Shown here: piece by piece, positions 1 through 8,166 of the stretch | Numbering within the stretch: position 1 is the stretch's first letter | How the letters are laid out: each line of letters opens with the position of its first letter | DNA from: an uncultured Anaerobutyricum sp. | Lineage (GTDB): Bacteria > Bacillota > Clostridia > Lachnospirales > Lachnospiraceae | Reading direction: 5' to 3' | Length of the DNA: 15,656 nucleotides | Assembly: GCA_934317185.1 (NCBI GenBank) | Contig: CAKREJ010000028.1 | Span: forward strand, 1-15,656 | The notes under the pieces: generated by a model | What the model saw: only the letters and a program-made list of their open reading frames with translations | Database searches by the model: none | Told to the model about the DNA's origin: nothing | Position numbers and translations under genes: made by a program

Positions 1-132
1 GAAGCTGCACAGGCTGCTTTAACAGTTGCTATTTCTGAAATCAGCAAAGCTACTTCTAAAGGAATTTTCCATAAGAATACAGCAGCAAGAAAAGTTTCCC
101 GTCTTACAAAAGCGGTTAACGGAATTGCTTAA
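1..132 (+). CDS. rpsT: 30S ribosomal protein S20, C-terminal part
   Basis: This is the last 43 codons of the primary rRNA-binding protein of the small ribosomal subunit, which helps nucleate 16S rRNA folding. The frame is open from the first base to TAA at 130-132. The translation is rich in Ala, Lys and Ser and contains [16 protein letters not shown], which matches the conserved C-terminal S20 signature in which KNTAARKKSRL is typical. The start lies outside the window. A strong hairpin terminator begins 12 nt after the stop, and holA converges from the other side, an rpsT/holA adjacency common in Firmicutes. The call is secure although partial. Confidence 0.95.
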   Translation, partial: EAAQAALTVAISEISKATSKGIFHKNTAARKVSRLTKAVNGIA

Positions 133-144
133 TTAAAATAAAAT

Positions 145-186
145 AAAAAATCTCCGAAAAGAGCGGCTGCTTTTCGGAGATTTTTT
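145..186. terminator. Bidirectional intrinsic terminator between rpsT and holA
   Basis: A perfect 16-bp inverted repeat has arms at 145-160 and 171-186 around a 10-nt loop (161-170). The core TCTCCGAAAA pairs with TTTTCGGAGA. The stem is flanked by A-rich sequence on the left and T-rich sequence on the right, so each strand ends with a U tract after the hairpin. It sits between the ends of two convergent genes, so it should stop transcription from both rpsT and the holA operon. Confidence 0.93.
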
Positions 187-242
187 ATTTTATCCTGCTG
201 TCTTTCCAAATATATTCAAACGCCTAAAAAAGAAGCTGCCAA

Positions 243-1232
243 TCAGGATTTTAAAAGCAGTTTGCAAATCAGCGTTTCTACTCCTATCTGATCTCCGATT
301 CTTCCGGTTTTAATTTCTTCTTCGATCTGAATACATTCTTCCATACATTTTTCTAATGTTTTTTCTCCATATCTTCTTAACTGTTTTTCATTTTTACGAA
401 TCACAAACCTCGGAATTCCTGCTGTTTTAGCGATAGCATCATCTGTTTTACGAAGTCCACGCATATTTGCAATAATGTGTAAGATACGGTATTGACGCAC
501 AATTAAAAATAAAATATGCATCGGAGGCTCTTTTAAAAGAATAAGGTCGTTATAATACTGCAATGCGGCTGTTTTATTTCCATTGGCAATCGCATCTACC
601 AGCTCAAAAATTTTATCCTGTACTTCTCCTGAAGCAATCGCATCAATATCCGCCTTTGTAATTTCTTCCCGTTCTCCGACATAAGCGATAAGCTTATCTG
701 TTTCATTTTTTATCTGAAACATATCATCGCCTGTTTTTTGCAGAAAATACAGGGCATTATTTTCACGAATCTGCTTCTTCTCCTTGCCGAGTAATGTAGC
801 GATCCAACGAAGTAAAACTTTTTCTGTCTGATTTTTCTTTAAAAATTCTGCAACATATCCATTCTTTTTTATCCATTTGAATACTTTAGAACGCTTATCC
901 ACTTCTGGTTCACAAATAACAATACAGGTTGTTTCCGGCATTTTTTCCATAATATTTACAAACTCATCTTTGCCTGTTTTTAAAATTCCTGTTCCATCTA
1001 AAAGCAGAACCCTTTTTTCACTAAAAAACGGATAAGTAAATGCCAACTGCTGTAATGTATTTATATCTACTTTCCCATCTGTAAAAGCCGCATAATTCAT
1101 CGTATCGCCCTCTTTTACCATTGCTTTTTTCAGCATATGCCTGGCCTGTAAAACCAGATATGGCTCATCTCCTGTCAAAAGATATACTTTATAAAAAGAT
1201 TTTTCCTTTATTTGTCTTTTTATCTCTTTCAT
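243..1232 (-). CDS. holA: DNA polymerase III subunit delta
   Basis: HolA is the wrench subunit of the clamp loader, which opens the beta sliding clamp and passes it to the polymerase. The 329-residue protein is close to the usual family length of about 340. It starts with the typical YLLTGDEPYLV segment (residues 17-27) and continues with an AAA+-like fold and the C-terminal helical collar region. The degenerate, non-hydrolysing nucleotide site is expected for delta. ATG is preceded by CGGAG at a workable distance. The gene begins 19 nt after the comEC stop, so it is likely the last gene of the comEA-comEC operon and ends at the shared terminator. A TATAAT hexamer just upstream of the start could give some independent transcription, but this is weak evidence. 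Confidence 0.92.
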   Translation of the reverse strand: MKEIKRQIKEKSFYKVYLLTGDEPYLVLQARHMLKKAMVKEGDTMNYAAFTDGKVDINTLQQLAFTYPFFSEKRVLLLDGTGILKTGKDEFVNIMEKMPETTCIVICEPEVDKRSKVFKWIKKNGYVAEFLKKNQTEKVLLRWIATLLGKEKKQIRENNALYFLQKTGDDMFQIKNETDKLIAYVGEREEITKADIDAIASGEVQDKIFELVDAIANGNKTAALQYYNDLILLKEPPMHILFLIVRQYRILHIIANMRGLRKTDDAIAKTAGIPRFVIRKNEKQLRRYGEKTLEKCMEECIQIEEEIKTGRIGDQIGVETLICKLLLKS

Positions 1233-1251
1233 AATGTTTTCTCCGATTATA

Positions 1252-3759
1252 CTATTTTTTAAAATATTTTATTTGATATTTCGCTCCATCGCTCCAGATA
1301 AGAATTGCTCCTCCCCACAGTGTACCATAGATAGTGGTACCGCTTTTTTTCAAGCGGCTTAAAGTTTGCCTGTGAGGATGCCCATACAGATTGTTCTTTC
1401 CTGCTGATAAGATTGCCTGCTTCGGACAAAATTCCTTCAAAAATTGTTCTGTTGTAGAATTCTTTGATCCATGATGTGCGATTTTTAATACGGTAACAGG
1501 CTTTAAAATTACTTTATCTTTAGCAGATATTCCGATATCTTGCTTTTCCATACTTAATAAAGCTTCCTGTTCTCCGTTTAAATCTCCGGTAAACAGCATT
1601 GAAAAATCTCCATAGGTAAGATGCAAAACGATCGAACTGCTATTTACATCCTCATTTATCCAGCCTTTTTGTGGATGCAGACACCTGAAATGGATTCTGT
1701 TAAAATTCATTCGATCCCCTTTGCTCATTTTCAAAACAGAATATCCCTTTTGTCTGGCAATATCCATTATATCATTGCTATCATTATATGCTTTTTCCCT
1801 TTTATCTGCATATATATTATCTTTTTTCACCTTTCCTGTCGATGAGAAAATCACCTTTTTAATAGGGTAATTCTGTTCTAAAAGCTCCCTTATCCCAGAA
1901 ATATGGTCTTCGTCTGTATGTGTTATTATAACATAATCCAAATGATTCTCTCCATAATATTTAAGAGCCGGAATAATAATTGAATCTGCAACATTCTTTT
2001 TTGATGTACTTCCTCCATCAATCAAAACAGTTTCTCCCGTTGGCATTTTCATAAAAATACATTCTCCCTGACCAACATCTAACATTATCATTCTAAACGG
2101 TGGAATCGGATAAAAAAAACTGCCCGCTGCCAAAAGCAGACAGAGGAAAATACTGCCTTCCCATAAACGACGATACCAAAATATGAAAAAACAAATCTCG
2201 AGTAAATAAATAACAAAAATCTGCCACCACGGCAGACAACCCGTTACAATAACAGCAAACGGCAGTTTCAAAACAAAACGAAATAAGCTGTCAAATCCTT
2301 TTAGTAAAACCACTGCCGGAATACATCCTAAAAAACCAATAAATTGATTGCATATGCCGAAAATTCCACCCACAATGGCACTTAATAATAATGGACTCAT
2401 TGCAGGAATCATTAACAGATTCAATAAAATACTATATGGACTCCACTGATAATAAAACCGCAAAAGTAATGGTGTAATTGTCATTGTAAAAATCAGATTC
2501 GCAAAAAAAGCCTTCCCTATTTTCTTCTTCCATTTACCTTCCAGTAAGAATTCCCCTTTAGTCAGCTTTTTTCTCTTCCGTTTTTCTTCGAGATTCTGTA
2601 CAAAAGGACAAATCAACCCGATAGAACCTATCGCTGCAAAAGATAAAATGCAGCCACTTTCCAGCAATCTCCAGGGACAATCTAACAGCATCAAAATACC
2701 TGCCATGCTCATAGAAGAAACTATATCATATTCTGCTCCATAATATTGTGAAAGTAAATAACACAAAAACATAATCGCTGCACGAAAGACCGAATTTCCA
2801 AATCCTGTCATAACGGCATAAAATACCAATAAGGTGCTTCCCATAACACAGGACAATGCATAACCACATCCCCGCTTTCTTAAAAACTGAAACAGCATTC
2901 CTCCTATGATAGAAATATGTAATCCTGATACTGCTAATAGATGAGCCATTCCACAGTCCTGATATAAATTTTTATACTCCTTTGATAAATCCGTCTTATC
3001 TCCAAGAAATATTGCCTTTAATAATCCATTCTCTGCTTCCGGAACAATGCGAAGATAGGCAGCAGCAATCTGCTCTCTGGCTATGCCGGCTGTTCGATAG
3101 ACAGAGAAAGGACTCTCTTTGCTGCGATGAATGGTGTCCCCGATAAAATGATACCTGATTCCCATAGAATACTCATATAGTTTTGAATTAAATTGTCCTG
3201 GATTTGCAGGATCTTCTATCGCTCTAAGCTTTCCTGTACAGGTAATCCAATCTCCTGGATATACCTTCCCTGCTGATATCGGAAGCTTTAAAATTCTACA
3301 TTTTCCTCGTATTTTATATTGTTTATTATGTTTTTTACCTGAAACTCTTTTGTGACTTACCACTACGTCTTTGTCTGTTTTTTTTAAATTCTCACTTATT
3401 TGCTCACCCGATAAAAAGACTTCTTTTATCGTAATCTGATATTCCTCTTTCGAAGACTGCTTTACAAACTCTATCTGACCGGTCAATATCCCTTTTAATT
3501 CTTTTTTAGACAACATCCGATCTAATTCATCCAGGTACTCTGCCCGATAAAAAGAAATACCTCCGATAAAAAAGAAGCAGAAAAATAAAAGGGTAAAAAT
3601 AAAGAAATGACCTTGCTTCTTTTTTATAACTTTATATAGAATAAGAATAAAAATAAAAAGAAACAAAGCCATCACAAAAAAACCTGTTCTGTTTAATAAA
3701 ATGGCCGCTGCCTCTCCAAGCACAAGTCCTGTAAATAACAGAAATACTGGTCTTTTCAC
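1252..3759 (-). CDS. comEC: ComEC/Rec2-family DNA uptake channel
   Basis: This is the membrane channel that carries single-stranded DNA into the cell during natural transformation. The 835-residue protein has the full three-part family layout. An N-terminal hydrophobic segment leads to an external DUF4131/OB-like region (about 60-215). A polytopic Competence domain (about 225-530) carries the conserved MAHLLAVSGLH motif at 271-281. A C-terminal metallo-beta-lactamase-like domain (about 555-835) has DVGQGE (561-566), the metal-binding THTDEDH (613-619), and later AHHGSKNS and GHPH motifs. The metal ligands are intact, so the proposed nuclease-like domain may be active. ATG follows an AGAGGGAG ribosome site. 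It lies 49 nt after the GerMN lipoprotein gene and 19 nt before holA. No frameshift is seen. Whether this organism is transformable cannot be told from this gene alone. Confidence 0.95.
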   Translation of the reverse strand: MKRPVFLLFTGLVLGEAAAILLNRTGFFVMALFLFIFILILYKVIKKKQGHFFIFTLLFFCFFFIGGISFYRAEYLDELDRMLSKKELKGILTGQIEFVKQSSKEEYQITIKEVFLSGEQISENLKKTDKDVVVSHKRVSGKKHNKQYKIRGKCRILKLPISAGKVYPGDWITCTGKLRAIEDPANPGQFNSKLYEYSMGIRYHFIGDTIHRSKESPFSVYRTAGIAREQIAAAYLRIVPEAENGLLKAIFLGDKTDLSKEYKNLYQDCGMAHLLAVSGLHISIIGGMLFQFLRKRGCGYALSCVMGSTLLVFYAVMTGFGNSVFRAAIMFLCYLLSQYYGAEYDIVSSMSMAGILMLLDCPWRLLESGCILSFAAIGSIGLICPFVQNLEEKRKRKKLTKGEFLLEGKWKKKIGKAFFANLIFTMTITPLLLRFYYQWSPYSILLNLLMIPAMSPLLLSAIVGGIFGICNQFIGFLGCIPAVVLLKGFDSLFRFVLKLPFAVIVTGCLPWWQIFVIYLLEICFFIFWYRRLWEGSIFLCLLLAAGSFFYPIPPFRMIMLDVGQGECIFMKMPTGETVLIDGGSTSKKNVADSIIIPALKYYGENHLDYVIITHTDEDHISGIRELLEQNYPIKKVIFSSTGKVKKDNIYADKREKAYNDSNDIMDIARQKGYSVLKMSKGDRMNFNRIHFRCLHPQKGWINEDVNSSSIVLHLTYGDFSMLFTGDLNGEQEALLSMEKQDIGISAKDKVILKPVTVLKIAHHGSKNSTTEQFLKEFCPKQAILSAGKNNLYGHPHRQTLSRLKKSGTTIYGTLWGGAILIWSDGAKYQIKYFKK

Positions 3760-3808
3760 ATATCTCCCTCTTCATCACCCAAACGGATTCTGTTTTTATT
3801 TAATTTAG

Positions 3809-4801
3809 CTATTTACATAAGGAAAAATCACTGGTCAGCAATACATCAAACTTCTCAAATTCATTCAGCTTACTGACTTTTTTCCCATCTATCGTAAACT
3901 GTACCTGATATGCAGTGTCTAAATCTGTAAGACTATTTACCATTGCATATACCGTAACCTTCTCCTTTACATCAACTGCTGCATTTTCTATACCACTGCT
4001 TAAATCTACATAACAGATATTATTCATGATCTGCGTATGATTTACATAAAAATCTCTCGGAAGAGGACTTCTCAGATTTTCTTTAGACTCTGGTGGATTT
4101 TTTAACAACAGAAGAACCTGTGTCTCTAAAGGCACATTATTTTTCACCGTCACTTCCGTTAAATATGGAATCAGCTTATCACCCGTGGCATTTGCGTAGT
4201 AGAGTTTCACCTGTTTTTTATCAGAGTAAATATTGGTCTTTCCATTATCTGTTAAAATCGTGTTAGAATCCATAAGTCCTACCGGAACTTTATCACTGTC
4301 TAAAAGACTGGAACCATTTACAGAAAATGTAATACCATCAACTCCATTTATCTGAAGCAGTGACTTCACAACAGATGTTCGGAGCAAAATTTCCTTCACA
4401 TGATCTAACTGAACATATCCTCCTCCAAAATCTATATTCTCTTTTCCCCGTTCCAACGTAACTTCATTAATTACAACTCCATCAAAAATAGATGCTTTAT
4501 ATTTATTCGTATTGTTGCTTTCCGTATCTGACAGCTTATAAAGCACTTCATTTGATGCTTTTAGCGGATCATCCGCATTGGTTAAGGTGTAAGGAACCTT
4601 TTTAAATCCATCTTCCTGAGCATTCAGATAATATAGTTCTATAGACCCTGTCTTTTTATCTGTCTGCGTTGTCGTCTGCTTTTCATCCTGTGTTCCTGAC
4701 TGAGACTTCTCCGCCGAAGCACTACTTCTTCCACAACTACACAAAACAGTCAACAGAAGCAGATTTATAAGAAAGATAACATAAAATAATTTCTTCTTCA
4801 T
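3809..4801 (-). CDS. Lipoprotein with two GerMN domains
   Basis: This is a predicted exported lipoprotein of 330 residues. The signal peptide has a KKK start and a Leu-rich core, and ends in a lipobox-like L-C-S-C, with Cys23 the likely lipidated residue. A Ser/Thr/Gln/Lys-rich linker (about 25-52) follows. Two GerMN-like repeats come next, at roughly 53-170 and 195-315. Each opens with a strand of the type IELYYLNA or VKLYYANA, and the second contains the ILLLKNPPE-like and FYVNHT-like segments typical of the fold. GerMN domains occur in spore germination protein GerM and in actinobacterial LpqB. The gene starts 12 nt after the histidine kinase stop and is probably co-translated with it. A role at the cell surface as a partner or sensor accessory of that kinase is inferred. 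A GerM-like sporulation role is the alternative. Confidence 0.82.
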   Translation of the reverse strand: MKKKLFYVIFLINLLLLTVLCSCGRSSASAEKSQSGTQDEKQTTTQTDKKTGSIELYYLNAQEDGFKKVPYTLTNADDPLKASNEVLYKLSDTESNNTNKYKASIFDGVVINEVTLERGKENIDFGGGYVQLDHVKEILLRTSVVKSLLQINGVDGITFSVNGSSLLDSDKVPVGLMDSNTILTDNGKTNIYSDKKQVKLYYANATGDKLIPYLTEVTVKNNVPLETQVLLLLKNPPESKENLRSPLPRDFYVNHTQIMNNICYVDLSSGIENAAVDVKEKVTVYAMVNSLTDLDTAYQVQFTIDGKKVSKLNEFEKFDVLLTSDFSLCK

Positions 4802-4813
4802 ACCTTCTGCCTC

Positions 4814-6199
4814 CTAACCAATATAATTCAGAGGAATACGAATAATAAAAGTCGATCCCTCTCCTTCTTTACTGTGAACACGGATAGAACCCTTATGCAT
4901 TAATATAACATTCCTTGTAATAGCAAGTCCCAGTCCGGTTCCTCCTGTTTCCCTTGAACGTGCCTTGTCTACCCGGTAAAAACGTTCAAATATCTGTTCC
5001 TGGCAGTCTTCCGGAATACCACAACCGGTATCCTTTACACGGATATAGAAAAACTTGTGATCTGCATTCAGGGACACATCCACCTTACCATTATCATTAT
5101 TATACTTTACCGCATTCTCAATTAAATTATTGCAGGCAAGTGAAAGCTTCACTTCGTCCACCTCTGCAACAACCTCACGCATCGTTTCCAGACGGATTTT
5201 TATTCCTCTCTTCTCTGCAATTGGTGAAATTCTCTTTAACAATACTTCTAACAGATCGTTAATCTTTACAGCAGAAATATTCAGATCTGCCTGCGTTTTA
5301 TCCATCTTTACAAGAGTGAGCAGATCTGTAATGATCTGGTTTTCACGATCGATCTCGTGGACAATGTCATTCATAAACTCTTCATAAAGCTCCACCGGAA
5401 CATCCGGCTGCATCAACAACGAATCTGCCAATATCTTCATAGAAGTAATTGGTGTTTTCAGCTCATGTGACACATTCGATACAAATTCCTGTCGTGTATT
5501 CTCAAGCTCCTTATACCGATTGATAATCTTATTAAAAGAAGATGACAGATTATAAAATTCTCTGAAATTCTCCTGTACAAGTCCCTCTTCCTGATGTCCT
5601 GCTGCAATAATATCAAGCTCATTCTGCATCTTGCGGAAACTGTTTCTGATAAAAAGTGCGATAAGTACACTAAATAATAATGTGATCACAAAGAAAATAC
5701 CGACAAGATTGTCTCTCTGGTCATATAGATACTGTGACATTTCATTGCAATTATGAAGGGAAACCATCGCAATGATCAGTCCCTGTATATCTGTTTTTCC
5801 ATCTTCCTTATTCTGGATCGGCGTAATGACCTGAAGATATTTTTCACCAATATAGCGATAAGCAATATCTTCTCCATTCATTGCATGAATAGTTTCTCCG
5901 GTAACTAAATACTGCCCGCAGTTACGGTTATAAGTATCTGCAAGTACCTTAAAGCGATTATCTACAAGCATAATACGTCCTTCAAGATTATTGGCAAGCT
6001 GCTCCACTTCAAAAACATTACTGCCGGCTTCTCCGGACAAGCTGTCCATATTATAATTCCGAAATCCATTCATTACAATCTGATTAGAGAGTATGACACA
6101 CTGCTTTTGCGTATATCGCACTCTCTGATCGATTGCTTTTTTTTCGTAATAGTTTATCTGACTGGAAACTCCCACTATCAAAAAAATATTAATCAGCAA
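4814..6199 (-). CDS. Membrane sensor histidine kinase
   Basis: This is a two-component sensor kinase paired with the response regulator just upstream. The order is a first membrane segment, an extracytoplasmic region of about 140 residues, a second membrane segment (about 165-185), a HAMP-like linker (about 186-235), HisKA with SNVSHELKTP (phospho-accepting His245), and HATPase_c. The HATPase_c boxes are the N box at 357-367, DTGCGIPE at 390-397 and GGTGLGLAI at 419-427. All catalytic motifs are present. The coordinates use the first canonical start, a TTG, but this cuts the first membrane helix in half. The frame stays open upstream to 6277 and encodes KGISRYISLYQ and more hydrophobic residues. 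The true start is probably ATA (6254-6256) or ATT (6260-6262), overlapping or abutting the regulator stop. The family resembles WalK/PhoR-type kinases; the signal is unknown. Confidence 0.9.
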   Translation of the reverse strand: MLINIFLIVGVSSQINYYEKKAIDQRVRYTQKQCVILSNQIVMNGFRNYNMDSLSGEAGSNVFEVEQLANNLEGRIMLVDNRFKVLADTYNRNCGQYLVTGETIHAMNGEDIAYRYIGEKYLQVITPIQNKEDGKTDIQGLIIAMVSLHNCNEMSQYLYDQRDNLVGIFFVITLLFSVLIALFIRNSFRKMQNELDIIAAGHQEEGLVQENFREFYNLSSSFNKIINRYKELENTRQEFVSNVSHELKTPITSMKILADSLLMQPDVPVELYEEFMNDIVHEIDRENQIITDLLTLVKMDKTQADLNISAVKINDLLEVLLKRISPIAEKRGIKIRLETMREVVAEVDEVKLSLACNNLIENAVKYNNDNGKVDVSLNADHKFFYIRVKDTGCGIPEDCQEQIFERFYRVDKARSRETGGTGLGLAITRNVILMHKGSIRVHSKEGEGSTFIIRIPLNYIG

Positions 6200-6257
6200 A
6201 AATATAAAAATTCCTACTACCTGATATAATGAGATATAGCGGGAAATTCCCTTTATA

Positions 6258-6947
6258 TTAATCCTGGAAATAGTATCCTACCCCCCACTTCGTATGAATA
6301 TAGAGCGGTTCACCCGGATTCTTTTCAATCTTCTCTCGAAGTCTTCGAATATGTACATCTACTGTACGAACATCTCCCGGATAATCATATCCCCATACAA
6401 TATTAAGCAGATTTTCTCTGCTGTATACTTTGTTTGGATGAAAAGAAAGGAGTTCTAACAGGTCATATTCCTTTGCGGTAAGCTTCACTTCTCTGTCTTC
6501 CACAAATACTCTCCTGCTGTCACAATCTATTCTAAGTCCATTCTTCTCAAATACTTTCTTCTTCTCAGCTTCTGTTGTTTTTCTGGAACTTCTGCGCATA
6601 ATAGCCTTAATACGTGCTTTCACTTCCAAAATATTAAATGGCTTGGTAATATAATCATCTGCCCCATATTCTAATCCAAGAATCTTATCCATATCATCAC
6701 CCTTTGCAGTGAGCATGATAATCGGCATATTAGAAAATTCCCGAATCCTCTGACAAACTTCAAAACCATCCATCTTTGGAAGCATCACATCAAGCAGAAC
6801 AATATCATATTCTGTCTTTTTGGCCATTTCAAGGGCTTCTTCCCCATCATAAGCACAGTCAACTTCCATATCATCCTGTACAAGAGAAAACTTGATTCCC
6901 TTAACAATCAGACGCTCATCATCGACAACCAGCACTTTTTTTCCCAT
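6258..6947 (-). CDS. OmpR/PhoB-family response regulator
   Basis: This is a cytoplasmic DNA-binding response regulator of 229 residues, the standard length. The receiver domain (1-120) has the acidic pair Asp9-Asp10, phospho-acceptor Asp53 in LLDVMLPKMDG, Thr80 in MLTAK and Lys102 in ITKPF. The winged-helix DNA-binding domain (about 130-229) contains LTAKEYDLLELL, the VWGYDYPGDVRTVDVHIRRL recognition region and the C-terminal WGVGYYF. It resembles WalR/PhoP-type regulators. It begins 8 nt after comEA with a GAGGTG ribosome site, and its stop overlaps the natural N-terminal extension of the kinase frame, indicating co-translation. It is the cognate partner of that kinase. Its target genes cannot be told from sequence; its own operon is a reasonable candidate. 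Confidence 0.94.
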   Translation of the reverse strand: MGKKVLVVDDERLIVKGIKFSLVQDDMEVDCAYDGEEALEMAKKTEYDIVLLDVMLPKMDGFEVCQRIREFSNMPIIMLTAKGDDMDKILGLEYGADDYITKPFNILEVKARIKAIMRRSSRKTTEAEKKKVFEKNGLRIDCDSRRVFVEDREVKLTAKEYDLLELLSFHPNKVYSRENLLNIVWGYDYPGDVRTVDVHIRRLREKIEKNPGEPLYIHTKWGVGYYFQD

Positions 6948-6955
6948 AACACACC

Positions 6956-7573
6956 TCAGTTAACTGTAATTAATTCTTTTATTCGATTAAAAATGCCCTC
7001 ACCTATTCCTGCGACATTTTTAATTTCTTCTATGGAAGTAAAGGAACCCTTTTCTTCCCGGCAGGCAATAATCGCATCCGCCCTTGATTCCCCAATGCCC
7101 GGTAAGGCCACCAGTTCCTCTTTTGATGCTGCGTTAATGTTTACCGTATTTTCTTTTGGGGAAGCTGACGAAACTTTTCTTGAAGATTGCTCTTCATTAA
7201 GCGCTTCCTTTGTTTCATCTTTAGAAGGGATGTATATCTGCATTCCATCCTGAAGAACTTCTGCTAAATTCCATGCTGTCTGATTTGCTTTCTCCGAAAA
7301 ACCTCCGGCGGCGTTAATCGCCTCCTGCGTTCTTGCACCAGAATGTAACCGATATACGCCCGGCTTCTTCACACAACCGCAGACATGAATATAAATCTCT
7401 GCATCCTTTATCTGCTCTGTGTCTTTCTCTTCTTCCTTTTCCGCTCTTATAACTGTAGTGGAATCCATACTTCCTTCCTCTTGAACCGGAACAGAAAGGG
7501 AACAGCCTGACAAAATAATCACCACTATTCCAAGTGCTACGTTAATCAACCTTCTCATTAAATACTGTTTCAT
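6956..7573 (-). CDS. comEA: ComEA-family competence DNA-binding lipoprotein
   Basis: ComEA is the surface receptor for double-stranded DNA in natural transformation and hands DNA to the ComEC channel. The 205-residue protein has an SLBB domain at about 58-117 (IYIHVCGCVKKPGVYRL onward, ending QIYIPS). A charged Ser/Glu-rich linker (118-142) is followed by a C-terminal double helix-hairpin-helix domain (144-205) opening with VNINAASKEEL. Its turns are LPGIGESRA (157-165) and VAGIGEGIF (187-195). The N-terminus ends in LSGC, so Cys24 is a predicted lipidation site, whereas many relatives use a transmembrane anchor. ATG follows a strong AAGGAGGAG. It is the first gene of the minus-strand cluster. 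I found no convincing promoter in the roughly 140 bp upstream. Confidence 0.92.
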   Translation of the reverse strand: MKQYLMRRLINVALGIVVIILSGCSLSVPVQEEGSMDSTTVIRAEKEEEKDTEQIKDAEIYIHVCGCVKKPGVYRLHSGARTQEAINAAGGFSEKANQTAWNLAEVLQDGMQIYIPSKDETKEALNEEQSSRKVSSASPKENTVNINAASKEELVALPGIGESRADAIIACREEKGSFTSIEEIKNVAGIGEGIFNRIKELITVN

Positions 7574-7684
7574 CTCAGGAATTCTCCTCCTTACCGAAAC
7601 AGCTCCGGAATATTACTCTATACCCCACAGAAAATGTTGCCTTTGCATATTGTCCATAGTCTTATTAATAATACCGAATATCCT

Positions 7685-7725
7685 AAAAAAACACAAGAGG
7701 GTATGACGATTTTCTTTTACCCTCT
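7685..7725 (-). terminator. Intrinsic terminator overlapping the transporter stop codon
   Basis: On the minus strand an 8-bp stem (AGAGGGTA paired with TACCCTCT, at 7718-7725 and 7696-7703) has a 14-nt loop and is followed by TGTG and a run of T (7685-7691). The upstream arm contains the last codons and part of the stop of the YdcZ-like gene, so the hairpin begins inside the coding sequence. It separates that gene from comEA. Confidence 0.8.
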
Positions 7726-8157
7726 GGCCTTAAATACGATAATTCCTGCAAGAAATAATCCTGTTCCTAAAAATTTCATCCAGTCAAATCCGCTTTTTTG
7801 CACTCCAAAGATTCCAAACACTTCAATAAGATATGCCACAATAAGCTGTGCTGACACGATAAGCATTACCGCCTTTGCCGGTCCTAATGCCGACATCCCT
7901 GCAATTACGGTAAATGTAATAAAAGCCCCAATGACTCCACCTAAAAGATAATATTTAGGCTCCACCAAAAAAATCTCCATGGGTGGATTCTTTTTTCTCT
8001 CTTTAATAAACCAGATAACCAGACAAACAAAAAAACCGCTAAGCTGCACAAAGGAATTCGTAAGCCATGTCCCTGTCTGTTTTGTTACCTCTGTGTTAAA
8101 AACCCCCTGAATACTCATAAGTGCCCCGGAAACTAATGCCGCAATAAATCCAAACAT
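7717..8157 (-). CDS. YdcZ/DUF606-type DMT-superfamily membrane transporter
   Basis: This is a small integral membrane protein of 146 residues, the usual length for the DUF606 (YdcZ) family of the drug/metabolite transporter superfamily. It has five hydrophobic segments, at about 3-20, 33-50, 70-88, 92-112 and 126-142. The opening GFIAALVSGALMSIQGVFNT is typical of this family, with a conserved small-residue and Gln-containing first helix. The NSFVQLSGF and GGVIGAFITFTVIAGMSALG segments also fit. Members often act as pairs or oligomers. ATG follows GGAGG with a 6-nt gap. It lies downstream of argD in the same direction but about 180 nt away, beyond a large dyad, so it is probably a separate transcript. 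The substrate is unknown. Confidence 0.85.
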   Translation of the reverse strand: MFGFIAALVSGALMSIQGVFNTEVTKQTGTWLTNSFVQLSGFFVCLVIWFIKERKKNPPMEIFLVEPKYYLLGGVIGAFITFTVIAGMSALGPAKAVMLIVSAQLIVAYLIEVFGIFGVQKSGFDWMKFLGTGLFLAGIIVFKARG

Positions 8158-8166
8158 AAAAAACCT

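Noticed and set aside
4954..5387. Plus-strand frames opposite the histidine kinase
   Set aside because: They mirror the HATPase and HisKA coding region and have no family features.
6241..6251. GGGAA-A-TTCCC palindrome at the regulator/kinase junction
   Set aside because: It is inside the kinase frame extension, is short with a 1-nt centre, and nothing links it to an operator.
7634..7951. A 105-codon plus-strand frame opposite the YdcZ-like transporter
   Set aside because: It overlaps the transporter and its terminator on the other strand, and the transporter has clear family features.
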